A stretch of 64,000 bases of DNA. Source: Viola odorata. Lineage: Eukaryota; Streptophyta; Magnoliopsida; Malpighiales; Violaceae. The position numbers were made by a program, and so were the translations under genes. Below, piece by piece: positions 20,476 to 32,135 of this stretch (the stretch's first letter is position 1; each line of letters starts with the position of its first letter). The stretch lies in NCBI GenBank assembly GCA_963691705.1, contig OY829538.1:30028836-30092835 (forward strand), read 5' to 3'. The notes beneath the pieces were generated by a model. That model was not told the origin of the DNA. It made no database searches and saw nothing but the letters and a program-made list of their open reading frames with translations.

Positions 20476-21508
20476 TTTTTTGTGGCGTGAAAGAGTCTCC
20501 TAATCTAAGATGGAGGCAAGACACTCCACAACCGAGCCAGACAACCCCACGACAATACCAACAACCTCAACAGTTCCTCATAAACTTCCAACATTTTGTA
20601 CCTATACCCCCTCAAAATCAAGTCCCTGTTCCCCAATTGTCACCTGCACCCTAGCCTCTGAAAATTACTGATGTACAAATAGAAGAGACCTTGAAAAAAT
20701 TTATGCAAGCTACCTAGTCAACTTTAACAGAAATGCAGAAGCAGATTAGTCAATTGACACAGAAACAACAGTCTGATAACCAAGGCAAATTGCCATCCAC
20801 AACAATAGATAATCCCAAGCACAATGTGAGTGCTATCAATCTTAGGAGTGGAAGTGTACTGCTAGAGAAAGAAGGTGCAAAAACTGACAAAGAGATTAAG
20901 CAGTTTGTTGATGAGGAAGATGAGGAAATTCAGGTAGAACCAGTCTTAGCCAAGCCACAGGCCAAGATAGTGGAGAAAGTGGAAGTGCAGAAGGAAACAA
21001 TAGAGATTCCACCCATTTTTCCACCCAAATCTTCAAAATAGAAGAAGTTAGATGAGGCTAAGGAATTTATGAATATTTTTGGAAAAATTGCAGTGAATAT
21101 TCCTATGCTTGCTTTAATTTCTAAAGTATCTTCTTATGCTAAATTTTTGAAGGAACTTTGTACTAACAAGAGAAAACTTGCAGGTATTGAAAGAGTGAAT
21201 CTTACTCAAAATGTTTCCGCAGTGTTGCAGTCGAGCCTACTAGAAAAATGCAAGGATCAAGGCACTTTCACAATTCCCTACAAGATTGGAAACAAGGTGG
21301 TAGATAAAGCTCTGTGCAATCTAGGAGCTGGAATCAATGTAATGTCCTTGAGTGAGTATAAGGCATTACAGATGGGTACAATGAAAGAAACTCAGGTAGT
21401 AATCTAGTTGGCTGGCAGAACAATCATCCACCCAAAGGAGTTGTGGAGGATGTACTTGTTCAAGTTAACAATTTCATTTATCTAGTTGACTTTTACATAG
21501 TTGAGATT
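20476..21508 (+). pseudogene. Athila-like gag C-terminus and protease
   Basis: Starts abruptly within the Gln/Pro-rich gag linker (SPNLRWRQD), corresponding to GHPNFRWRDP in the better gag at 58396-57113. Then comes the coiled Gln-rich part, NVSAINLRSG, an acidic linker, SYAKFLKELCTNKRKLAG, and the protease region CNLGAGINVMSLSEYKAL. The catalytic Asp of the family (DLGAG in the sister copy) is Asn here, so the protease would be dead. TAG stops at 20652, 20715, 21039 and 21405; at least two replace Gln codons of the sister copy. The gene ends at the Tat insertion. Confidence 0.85.
21504..21508. repeat. Tat1 target duplication (imperfect)
   Basis: AGATT here and AGATG at 36939-36943, 4 of 5 matching. 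The right copy fits the uninterrupted reading frame, so the left one probably mutated. Confidence 0.6.
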
Positions 21509-21775
21509 TGATAACAATCAGGATAATTTTAGGGGCATTTTCGTCACTACCCCGCATCAAGGCCGGACACGGCGATATCTATCAGGTGCCTATCGCGGAG
21601 GTTGTCTCACGCGTCATCTATCCACACGCACGGCGTTATCCCATCCCAGGTCGTCCATGGCGTCACCTGAAGCTATCGTCCATAACGTCACCTGAAGTTA
21701 TCGTCCATGACGTCACTCGAAGCGTTATCTTCCCTAGATAATGCCCACCCCTAGAGGTAACACCCTCGTTTGGCC

Positions 21776-21785
21776 TATAAATACC
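21776..21785 (+). promoter_or_regulatory. TATA box of the Tat1 LTR
   Basis: TATAAATACC after GGCC, conserved in the 3' LTR at 36609. It should set the start of the genomic transcript. Confidence 0.6.
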
Positions 21786-21870
21786 CCACCATTTAAAGAC
21801 AAAAGGTAAGCCTATGATCGCGACTCGAACCCCTGCCATTTTGTATAGCCATACTGACTTAAGCATCGGA

Positions 21871-22107
21871 GTGTCTACGTCGGAGCCCCCCCTCCAGCGC
21901 TTTGCAGGTACACTCGACGGCAACTACAATAACTTTGAGCAGCCACGATCCTCACCCCGATCATCCAGATGTTTGAATCCTATCAAATTTGAGTGTCTAC
22001 GCCGGAGCCCCCCCTCTGGCGCTTTGCAGGTACACTCGACGACAACTACAGTAACTCTGAGCAGCCACGATCCTCACCCCGATCATCCAGAAGTTCGAAT
22101 CCCATTA
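21871..22107 (+). repeat. 122-bp tandem duplication at the LTR end
   Basis: Two copies of a unit running from GTGTCTACG(T/C)CGGAGCCCCC to GAATCC(T/C)AT, the second being the LTR end. The 3' LTR also has two (from about 36704 and 36825). The Tat2 LTR at 62383 has one. Confidence 0.85.
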
Positions 22108-22126
22108 AATTGGTGCTTTCATTGAG
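22108..22126 (+). other. Primer-binding-site region of Tat1
   Basis: AATTGGTGCTTTCATTGAG follows the LTR directly. TTGGTGCTTTCATTGAG is common after the 5' LTR of plant Tat elements; I do not assign the tRNA. Confidence 0.6.
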
Positions 22127-22194
22127 TGCTTTGGTTTATTAAGTGAGGGTCCTTAATAGCCAAGCTCTGTCTTTCTTGGAAGATCGGAACGATC

Positions 22195-23840
22195 ATGGCT
22201 TCCGATTTGGAGTCCACGCAACCCCCATCCTCTAGCATTCCCTTTGCGATTTGTAGGCAACTCTTCCCTTTCACCACTACTAATGATGCTACTATAATGC
22301 AGGAGACCACCCGAGAGTCTTCAGACCTCTCCTTTAGGTTAGTAGGAGGAACGCCTTCCTCCCAGACGAACATCCCTCTATCTCAGGTGGCAGGTCCCAA
22401 TTTTTCTACTCCTCCCTCGAGGGGAACCATACTGGACAGTGTAAGCAACCCCCTCGCGGGTGAAATATTTGCCCTTCGTGCTCGGCTAGATTATTTGACC
22501 GAGCTAGCTGCATGGATCACGCTAGATGCTTCTGGTTCGAGTGTTCCACCCCAGGCTATTTTTACATCGTCTATTGTCACCGAACGACCCTTATCACCCT
22601 TGCAATACAGAAATATTCTGCTGACCTGGCCCGCGACCACTACACCAATCAGCCTTGTGCAACTCGCTCATGGATAAATAGAGCCTTACGTACCACACGT
22701 GCCACAAATTCCTATCCCTCAAATAGAAAGATGGCTCGACGAGTACAGAGACCGTTGGGATAGTCGACGAGAGGAAGTGGATAGAAATGTATCCCCTGAG
22801 CGTAGTGAGAGATCCAGTAGTAGAAGACACCGAACCCGCTCGCCAAGGAGCCATAGTCAGTCTCCAAGGCGACATCCCACCCCGGATCCGCGAAATCGAA
22901 GGCGTCGTTTGGAAGCGTCTCCCCCCAACATACGCGTGAAATCCTTGATGACACCTCAGGTCACCCGTTCAGTCATCGTATAAGGCGTCACAGGGTCGGC
23001 CGACACGTGAAACTCCCCGCAGAGTCCTATGACGGCACCAGAGACCCCATTTCTCACCTTATCAAGGTGAAGGACTTTGTACAATTTCAAACTCACAACG
23101 ACGCGACTTTGTGCCAAATATTTATCATGACATTGTCAGGAGTTGCACGCCTCTAGTTTGAAGGTCTTCCTGGTGGATCTATTGATAGTTTCTCTCAGTT
23201 GGAATCTAAATTTTGAAGCCGATTCAGTACCGCGGTCCCTATCAGGAAATCCACCGCAGCTTTATTCGACATTCACAGAAAGCCTCAAGAATCTTTGAAA
23301 GATTTCCTTAGTCGCTTCGACATGGAGATCTCGTTAACATCGGGCGTTACCGTTGATTTCACTATAGAAGCTTTAAAACGGAACTGTTGTTACGGGAAGC
23401 TGAGAGACACACTAATGGTGGACCCCCCAGCAACTCTGGATGCGTTAAGGCTGAAAGCCCATAACTATGCAAGAATGGAAGAAGAAGAAAACAGGGACAG
23501 AATCCGAAACGCACCACAAGACGCACCTCAAGTCCCCAATATTCCTATCGCTACCGCCTCTGATGACCGCTTTATTGATGATTAGGCCCAGCGAAAAGAT
23601 CACATTCCCAAGACCTCCAATCGGTGAAGAGGCAACTCCTCGAGGGGAAAACCAGACAACTCCCCCACTCGGCGGCAAGGGGATCCTCCCAAAGGCCGAA
23701 TTTATGATCCGGACCTTCCTTCCCTCATTTTACCAAGAGCGGAAATATTAGCGATTGTGGAACAGCGGAACCTACCCATTCGTTACCCTGCCCCTGTGAA
23801 ACCTGGAGTAATCATGAGAGGAAGGTAAAATGCCTTCTGC
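22195..23840 (+). pseudogene. Tat1 gag
   Basis: Starts MASDLESTQPPSSS. An Arg/Ser-rich segment follows (22699-22983; RRHRTRSPRSHSQSPRRH), then a gag domain (ESYDGTRDPISHLIKVKDF, about 23020 on), GGSIDSFSQL, FLSRFDMEISL (23295-23585), and a CKFHKAKGHPTDVC zinc-knuckle-like motif near 23838-23880. The frame shifts several times and contains TAG/TGA stops at Trp and other positions (about 23152, 23211, 23583). It is an inactive copy of the particle-forming protein. Confidence 0.8.
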
Positions 23841-23869
23841 AAGTTTCACAAAGCTAAGGGACACCCTAC

Positions 23870-26800
23870 GGATGTATGCAGAGAACTGAAGTTGGCGATA
23901 GAGCGTCTAGTGGAAGAAGGTTACCTCAGAGAATTTACCACCAAGGCAAGAGAGGAAGCCAGAAACAATCCCGCGGATAGGGCGACGGATAACAGACAAG
24001 CACCCCCTCGCGCCCCCGAAAATAACGCCAACCCTGCCGGGAGAGGTAGGGATACACTCGTGATCGAGGAGGACGATGTCCCTATCATCAACATCATAGT
24101 GGGAGGTGCACCGTATCTTAATGAATCCTCGCAGATAACGCCCGCGGCAGGAGATAAGCGGAAGCGAGAAGGCGCGTTAATGAAAGGTGAAGCGATAAGC
24201 ATTTTAGATCGTATGATATTATCTTTCTCCGAGGAAGATGAAAAAGGCGTTATCTTTCCACATAATGACACATTAGTGGTCACGCCCGTTATCAGCAATC
24301 ACGGAGTTAGAAGAACTCTTGTTGACAACGGCAGTGCAGTGAACTTATTTTCATTGGAGGCTTACAACCTGATGAAGCGCCTTGATAGTGAGCTGACGCC
24401 TTGCAAGAAGCCTATAATTAGAGTAGATGGAATTCCAATACCAGTAACTGGTACTACCACCCTGCCAGTATATTTTCGAGAGGATACCTCTAAGCGATCG
24501 GAGGAGCTATTGTTCTTGGTCGTGGACTTAACCCTACCCTATAACGCTATACTTGGGTGACCTTTCCTCAACCGCTTCGGAGCAGCAGTCTCCCAAAAAT
24601 ATTTGAAGATGAAATATCCCTCCTGGGATGGAGTGGTCTCAATCAAGGGAAATCAAAAATTGGCAGCTGAGTGTTACCTACTCATGACTCAGAAGAGTTG
24701 TGATAGATACGTGTGCGTAACGGTGGACACGTATGAGCAGAATGACAAGAAGCGCACCCAGCCTGTGGATAAGATGATACCCGTGCCGGTTAACGGGATC
24801 GAGGAAGCGAGCTTCCTAGTTAGCGAAAAGCTTAGCCTAGTAGAAAACCTCCAACTAGCTCGGTTGCAGAACAAATATAAAGGAGAATTCGCATGGAAGC
24901 CCGCGGATATGCCTGGTATCTCGCGAGAGGTAGCGGAACATCGGCTCAATGTTGACCCTAGTGTCAAGCCGATTCAATAGAAAAGACGAGCGTTTTCTCC
25001 GGAGAAAGCGTTAACCGTTGATAAGGAAGTGACAAAGCTCCTGGGCGCAGGATTCATCTGAGAAGTTCAATACCCGACCTGGCTAGCTAACCCAGTTCTT
25101 GTTCCAAAGCCCAACGGAGATTGGCGTATGTGCATTGACTTTACTGACCTGAACGATGCTTGTCCCAAAGATTGCTACCCGCTTCCTCAAATTGATCAGC
25201 TGGTCGATCAGACTGCTGGGTACGCCTATCTAAGCTCGTTAGATGCCAATTTGGGATATCATCAAATCCCCATGGCCGTGGAAGATGAGGAAAAGACTGC
25301 TTTTATCACGCTAAAAGCTACTTACTGCTACACAGCAATGTCGTTTGGGCTAAAGAACGCGGGAGCTACCTTTCAACGAATGGCAAATAAAGTCTTTAAA
25401 AAATAGATTGGAAAGAATGTGGAGGCCTACGTCGACGACATACTGGTCAAAAGTCGAAGCTTCCAGGGGCACCTGAATGATTTGGAAGAAGTCTTTAGCG
25501 TGATGAGAAAATATAAAATGAAGTTGAATCCCCGTAAATGCATGTTTGCGTTTCAGAGGGGAAAATTCTTGGGTTATGTGGTTAGCCGAAAAGGCATCCA
25601 GCCCAACCCTTCGAAGGTCAAAGCTATCCAGGACATGATATCTCCTTGAATCGTCAAAGAGGTGCAAAGGCTGACAGGGCGTGTTATCGCCCTAGGACGG
25701 TTTATCTCCAAGCAGGGCGAGAGATGCCTCACATTTCTTAAGGTTATACGCAAGAAATCCCATTTCGGGTGGACGACGGAATGCGAAGAAGCATTTACAG
25801 GCCTAAAAGCCTACTTATCGTCCGATCTAGTGTTGACAAGGCCTAAACAAGAAGATATCTTGTATTTATATCTCGGCGTTGCCAATGAAGTGGTCAGTGC
25901 TGTCCTCGTTCGAGACGACAACCACCTGCACCACCCGGTCTACTTTGTGAGTCATGTTTTGAAAGATGCTGAGCTGCAATACGCTCGCATTGAGAAAATA
26001 GCGTTTGCGCTGGTGCAGGCCATAAGGAAAATGAATAGATATTTCCAAGCCCATCCCGTTATCGTGCTCACTAACCAACCGTTGAAAAGGATATTCAGGA
26101 AACCTGAATCTTCGGGAAGGATGTTGATTTGGGCTATTGAACTCGAGCAATACGGGTTGCGGTACAAAATCGACCCTCCGTGAAAGCCCAAATCCTAGCA
26201 GACTTCATAGCGGAGTGTACCTTCACGGAAGACCCTCTGACGGATTTAACCGAAGAGGAAAAGGATAACCTGGATCTCTCGTTTCCGGAAACTTACACTG
26301 ACTTATGGGTCATCCACGTGGATGGAGCCAAGAATCAAGAATCAACCGGAGCTGGGATCTTTATGATTGGACCGCGCGATATACATATAAGATATGCCAT
26401 TAGAATCCTACAGTCGTTATCCAATAACACGGCAAAGTACGAAGCACTATTGGCTGGGCTCAGAATAGGAAGAAGCTTCTCTGATAAAGCCATACATGAT
26501 ACGGGGATGATGGGGGACCTACGACTAAAGATCTGTGGAGATTCCAAGTTGATGATAGATCAAGTCCTAGGACACTCTCAAGCTAGAGAGCCCATCATGG
26601 TGCAGTACCTCACCAAGGTGAAGCGCGAATTGTTGGAAATAAAGAAAAATGGCATGCAGGTCAGCTTTGAACACATCCCTCGAGAGGATAACGCTGAGGC
26701 AGACAACCTCGCTAAACTCGCGGCAAATCTGGAAGCATCCATACCTAAGGGATTGTACTATCGCAAGATATCCATGCCTTCTTTCATGGAGGAATAAACA

Positions 26801-28066
26801 TCGCTCTGCGTTGAAGAAATCGAAAGCGACTGGCGAATTCCCGTCATAAAATACTTGAAACACGATGAGCTACCCGTGGACAACACGGAAAAGAAGAAGG
26901 AGCTGAAACAAGCAGCACAGTGCACGTACTATGACGGGGAATTAGTGCGGAGGTGATTTTCCCACCCAGCCGCCAAATGCATAACGGAACAAGAGGGTCT
27001 TCACACCCTACGCGAGATCCATGAAGGGATTTGCGGCATACACGCCTCTGGTGGTACTTTAGCCGCGCAAGTATTCATGTCAGGATTTTACTGGCCCACC
27101 ATTCGCAGAGATTGTCATGATTATGTGCGAACTTGCCAAAAGTGTCAGGAATTCTCTAAGATTCCCCGATAACCCGCCACGAAAATTTCTGAAATTGTGG
27201 CTCCTTGTCCCTTCGCGAAATGGGGGATAGACATCCTAGGCCCATTTTCGAAAGCAAGGTCCCGGCTAAAATTTATGGTCGTGGCGGTGGATTACTTCAC
27301 CAAATGGGCAGAAGCGGAAGCGGTAGCCAACATCACAACGGAAAAAATTTAGCGTTTCTTCAAACACCAAGTTATCATGCGGTTTGGTGTACCCCGTGTG
27401 CTTGTTAGCGATAACGGGACGCAATTCACCAGCCGATTCTTTAGAGACCAATGCGCGGAATTCCAGATCGAGCAAAGATTCTCCTCCGTGGCTCACCCAC
27501 AGACCAATGGTCAAGCGGAAGTCATGAACCGGAGTATTCTTAGCGGCATCAATAAAAACCTGGAAGGGTCCAAAAAGAAATGGGCAGAAGAACTGCCGTA
27601 TGTGATGTGGGTGTATCGCATGACCGTTAAAACCAACACCGGGGAAACACCCTTTGCATTAGCATTCGGCACTGAGGCCGTCATACCGGTGGAAATCGGC
27701 ACCTTAAGCCTGCGAGTAGCGTACTTCGGGGAGGAACTGAACGAGGAAAGGTTGCGAGCGAACCTCGACGCGTTACCAGAACTGTAGGAGGAAACCCTTC
27801 TGAAAACGCTACAATACAAACAAAAAATGGCGCGATATCACAATAGGCGCGTCAAAGAGCGATTGCTGAAAGCAGGCGATCTGGTACTTAGAGACAAACA
27901 AGCGGCTGGTCAACGCATGGGAAAACTCAGTCCAAACTGGGACGGACCATACCGCGTTACCCGCGTCATCGGAAAGGGAGCGTATCTCCTGGAAACGCTT
28001 GACGGTACTCCCTTACCTAACTCCTGGAACATAGCTCGTTTAAAATTATACCATGCTAGAATTTAA
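23870..28066 (+). pseudogene. Tat1 pro-pol (protease, RT, two RNases H, integrase)
   Basis: Collinear frame with point stops. Protease active loop LVDNGSAVNLFSLEAYN (Asp at 24324) and second block YNAILG. RT with DWRMCIDFTDLNDACPKD, SFGLKNAGATFQRM and catalytic YVDD at 25428-25439. A worn first RNase H follows (25790-26180), then a second RNase H (WVIHVDGAKNQESTGAGIF, then NTAKYEALLAGL, near 26300-26560). Integrase follows: zinc region (HEGICGIH, CQKCQE) and core with Asp in WGIDILGPF, Asp in VSDNGTQF and Glu in NGQAEVMNR, then a C-terminal module (NWDGPYRVTRVIGKGAY) ending LKLYHARI. Stops at 24558, 24978, 25059, 25404, 25647, 26181, 26954, 27170, 27350 and 27785 fit CGA to TGA, CAG to TAG, CAA to TAA or TGG changes. 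Catalytic residues are otherwise present. Confidence 0.92.
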
Positions 28067-28173
28067 TATATCTCTGCACGTTGCTAACGCCAGCCCTAAC
28101 CCGTACTAACGCTCGAATAGAGAATGTTCTTGTGTGTTTGTGGCTGATTATGTGCAGATGATAAAGGATGCCA

Positions 28174-28680
28174 GGAGTGAAAAGTCCTATCCTTATGACG
28201 ACCAGTCCTGATCAGACGGCTCACTAAGACGAGGCACGCCCTGGCATACCTAAAATTTAGTGATTGGGAGTGAAAAGTTCTATCCTTGTGGTAGCCACGC
28301 TAACATAGGTGGGCCATTAAGACGAGGCATGATCCAACACCCCCGGGAGTGAAAAGTCTTATCCTTGTGGTAAACCGGGCTAACATAGACGACCCACTAA
28401 GACAAGGCACGTCCCGGCATCCCTGGGAGTGAAAAGTCCTATCCTTACGCTGACCGTGCTCGTGGAGACGGCTCGATAAGATGAGGCACGCCCCAGGGAG
28501 ATAGTAACTCCATCCCGGAAGTGAAAATCCTATCCTTGTGATAACTAGGCTAATATAGACGGCTCACTAAGACGAGGTACGATTCCAGTGATGCGAGGTC
28601 AACACTTAGGAGTGAAAATTCCTATCCTTGTGATGCCCGATCCTAATCCGACAACTCACTAAGATGAGGCACACCTTAGG
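28174..28680 (+). repeat. Six-copy minisatellite downstream of Tat1 pol
   Basis: Units start with GGAGTGAAAAGTCCTATCC-like sequence at 28174, 28267, 28346, 28426, 28517 and 28609 (spacing 79-93 bp) and each ends near ACTAAGACGAGGCACG. Copies are diverged. Tandem arrays after pol are typical of the Tat group and can seed satellite DNA. Confidence 0.9.
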
Positions 28681-29130
28681 CCGATCGTGAGAATTTAGAA
28701 ATGTGGAAAGAAATCGCTAAATCCCAGCGAGTAACCAGATGAGGAATCCCTGGTGAAGATGGCTGGTTGAGAAAGCGATAGAAGCGACGTGGACGACACC
28801 CCGATGCGGACGAGTGATAACTAACGTTCGTTGTTACGTGTTGTTATTTTCCAGATGCTTTATAGCGATGGTTGAGAGCAAGCCAGGACGCGGGGGAAAC
28901 AATAGAAATATTGACGCCCATGCAGACGGTAAGGTCGCATGACCTGCCGATCGCAGGAACTCAGACAAAAAAGAGGTGGGGTGGAAAGATCAAGCATAAA
29001 GAAAATAACAGAGGGAATGTACGTGCGATAGTTGTTCAAAAAATCCCCGAAAGGTTACAAAAGACAAAACCCTTAAGAGGGAAGAACAAAATAGATGTCA
29101 CTCAGCCTACAAAAAAGAGTGACAAAAGGC
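28681..29130. other. Spacer between Tat1 minisatellite and antisense ORFs
   Basis: Noncoding as far as I can tell. A plus-strand open frame at 28872-29207 is Lys-rich with no recognisable features; I do not call it a gene. Confidence 0.4.
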
Positions 29131-31448
29131 CTATTGTGCGACGGCATGGCTATCTCCTTGCCCTTCGACACCCCCCGTTTCCGCCCAGTCGAAATGGTCT
29201 TCTATAAGGATGTTTGAATTCTTGAGGAAAGCGGTGGAAAGAGCGTCACCACGATACACTTCCTCCCCGTGAATCTCCACAAAACACCGAGACATGATGC
29301 GGGCAGTTGTCTCAATATACCACTTCTTCTTTGCCGCCGCCTCCCCCTCCAGCGCGGTGCTCCTAGTCCTCTCTACCACCAGAATGCAGTTAAGGTCAGA
29401 TACTCTAGTGACTTCTCACTCCGCGGCATCTCTCGAGTCTTTCTTGGTTGTTGCCAAGCTCACCACCAACTTTTGGCAATTCTCCAACAACTGCTTCTTT
29501 CCTTCCCGCTCTACGGCAAGCTCCTCGGCAAGCTGACGATGAGCATCCCGCTCCCTAGGAAGCTCTTCGGAGAGCTGGCGACGAGCGTCACGTAGCTCAT
29601 CTGAGGCATAAGTGAGAGAAGCAACCTGACGCAGCATATACCGAGACCAGTAGTGCGCAAAATGAGAGAAAGTAGAGAATATGGTAGAGCGCAAATGAGC
29701 CACTTGCTCATCAGATGCCCGAGAAAGAAACGCCTCTTCCTCCTTCGGGGACGATAACGCATGAGCGGCTAAGAAAGAGGCAACTCCCATGGAACTCTCT
29801 CTCCCGACAGTCGCGAACCTGGACCTCTGCAGGTTACCCAAGTCGATGTGATGGGTGACGGGACCAGACCGAGACATCGAACTCACTTTAGCCTGGAGAT
29901 GAGGAGCGGCAAGCTCATCAGGGCGATACATTAAAGCAGCGGAAGGTATGAAATGAAGTGAAGGGGGAGAAGTAGGCTGGCTGGAAGACGTCTCCCCGGT
30001 AAGTCCAAAAGAGCCAAAAGACTGGAAGGCTGAAAGGTCACCCCCTGTCAAACCCTCAGCGAAGCCCATTCCGTCTGAGAAGGAATCACTAGGTGACGGG
30101 CCGAGGAAATTAAAGGAGGTATCCATAACTCCCAATGAGCTGGAAGACTGATTGCCAGGGGGCGCCATCGAACCAAAAGCGGCGATATTCTCTCCCTCAT
30201 TAATAACAGTACCCATTGACGGACCCGAGTTTTTCCCGTCAAGCCGTTGTCTCTTGTTGGGGCACTGAAACACGTGGGACAAGTTCATATTGCCTGACGG
30301 AGTAGGGGTAGCAGCGATAGTCTATAAAGAATAACATACAGTGGCAGTATTGCTAACCGGCACTTCCGAGGAAGCTCCCGCGTTTGAAGAAGGAATAAGG
30401 GTGGCAACTCGTCTAGTCCTCTTCTTTCTCTTTTGCGGAGGAGCCCGGGAAGAAGACGCCTGAGCGGGAGTAACGACAACTGTCACGGCAGAAACAGGAA
30501 TGGCGGCAGCACCCTCGCCGACAGAAGAAGGCATTTGGATGGGGTTTACGGTTGTAGTAGGCGGGACGACCGGGTTATCAGCGGCGACAGTAGCAGCAGC
30601 GGTAGCGGCCTCTCGCTGTAAAGCCCTTCTCTCCCGTCTCCTAACGTTTTCAGGCTTTTGACCTTCTTTAGGCCCTGCGAAAACACGATACAACGTTAGC
30701 GTTAGTATCGCCTGAAGTAATAAAGATAAAGACGCGAACACTCATGAGTAATACAGGCTCGGATGTCCATCCCGCAAGCAAGATTGCGAGTATGAACGTA
30801 GATATCCAACTTGAGCAGCTTGTCAAACCAGCCTTGCTCAGCTGTAGGAAGAGCCTCCCGCTGACCCCAGGCACTATCCCTGACATTTTGGTTGAAACCG
30901 GTCCGCCATAAAGGGCTAGGCAGTTCGACAATAAAAAATTCCTCATTCCATTCTTCAATGGAAGACTCAAGGTGTAGAAGCTTCCAGGTGAAGGGTTTAA
31001 GCGAGTCATCACCATAACGGGGCGATATCGCTAACACAACCCTACGGTTATACAGTTGAAAAAGGGACTTAAGTAATAACAGAGAAGGGGAATCGATCCC
31101 TTTGTATTTACAGAGTTCTAGAAACCAGTAAACGCAGCAGTATGCGTTGGGAGCTAACTGGGCAGGATTCACATCTAGAGATAACAACAGCTCTTCGATG
31201 AAAGAGTCAAGGGGAAGTCGGAAACCATAGCTAAACATCTTAGCATACAGGATCCTACTGTTGCCAGGCATCACACTATTAAGACGGAGTGAATCAGAAG
31301 CAACATAAGCCTTATAATCATCAGGAATACGGGCTTCATTTCTGGTTAAATGATGTTGGAGTATGGCCGGGGAAGTAAGGATGGTAGAAGTATTATCAAT
31401 TTTTTCCTCATCTACAGATTTGGTTTGAGAGCGACGAGTCCTGGCCAT
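29131..31448 (-). pseudogene. Tat1 aORF1: PF04195-like protein, two exons
   Basis: Exon 1 starts MARTRRSQTKSVDEEK (31448) and contains the family core (RILYAKMFSYGFRLPL, LAPNAYCCVYWFLELCKYKG, WNEEFFIVELPSPLWRTGF). A short intron (about 30739-30675, acceptor TTTTCGCAG) joins exon 2 (30674-29131): basic Pro-rich linker with KRKKRTRR, a Ser/Gly-rich part, then a heptad-type coiled coil (RQLSEELPRERDAHRQLAEE). Exon 2 is one frame broken only by TAG at 30322 and TGA at 29416, both likely C-to-T changes of CAG and CGA, so the ancestral protein was about 750 residues. The role is unknown. The set of core domain, disordered linker and coiled coil suggests a structural or nucleic-acid-associated protein; that is an inference. 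Confidence 0.7.
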
Positions 31449-31550
31449 AGCGAAAATAAAGAGAAAATGAAGAAGATGACAGATGAGGATAGAAATACCT
31501 TGGTGGAAGAGAAACCCAGAACACCCCGATAATGGAAAGGAGAAACGCAA

Positions 31551-32135
31551 AACGACTTGAGAAAGAGAAGGAGAGGCGAAAATAGAATGACAAAAGAGGG
31601 AAAAAGAAACTTATGTTGGGTTTTATAACCCTAGAAGTTGAATAAAATGACTGATGCAACAGTCGTCGTGTGTGTGACGCGCCACGAAGAAAAGACACAA
31701 GCAATGAGTATGATTCTAAGGAAGTGAGAAGATGCTTCGATCTCACTGGATCCTAGGGCACGCCAACCCCTAGCGCACCCTCGAACAGACGTGTGTATCA
31801 GGATCGTCATGACTTCTCTCCTGCATTAATGAAGGGATCTTGAGCATTTAATGCTCTGAAAAGCAGGATCGATTTTTAAAACAAGATAGGCGCGATAGCG
31901 TGGTTGTCAAGATAACGCACTTCAGCGTTAGCTCAAAGGGCGCGTCATCCAGATAAAGCAAAAAGAGAGGGATATCGTGGTAGAGGACCAATTGTTACTT
32001 GAAGAAGAATTCAAAGCGTTATTCCATAATAAATATTACAAGGTAAATGGCATCAATGTTCAAAATGAAAGAAGAAAAGTAATCTTTAAAAATAGGTGGA
32101 GTTTTCAAAGTCCCCGCGGCATCGGCACCATTCAA
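31551..32135. other. Spacer between aORF1 and aORF2
   Basis: Region upstream of aORF1 on the minus strand and downstream of aORF2. It should hold aORF1's promoter if it is transcribed separately. No clear gene. Confidence 0.35.

Larger units (their letters stand above)
21509..22107 (+). repeat. 5' LTR of Tat1 (599 bp)
   Basis: Matches 36301-36938 except for a block of about 40-45 bp missing near 21592. It contains a TATA box (TATAAATACC at 21776) and a tandem pair of 122-bp units (starting 21871 and 21993) at its 3' end. Its end reads CCCATTA rather than CCCATCA. Confidence 0.9.

Noticed and set aside
23921..24298. Minus-strand open frame of 125 codons
   Set aside because: Shadow of Tat1 protease region on the plus strand.
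28174..28680. Regular repeats considered as a CRISPR array
   Set aside because: Units vary in length and sequence, there are no distinct spacers, and the context is a plant retroelement.
28872..29207. Plus-strand Lys/Arg-rich open frame of 111 codons in Tat1
   Set aside because: No counterpart can be checked in Tat2, no motif, and it overlaps the end of aORF1 on the other strand.
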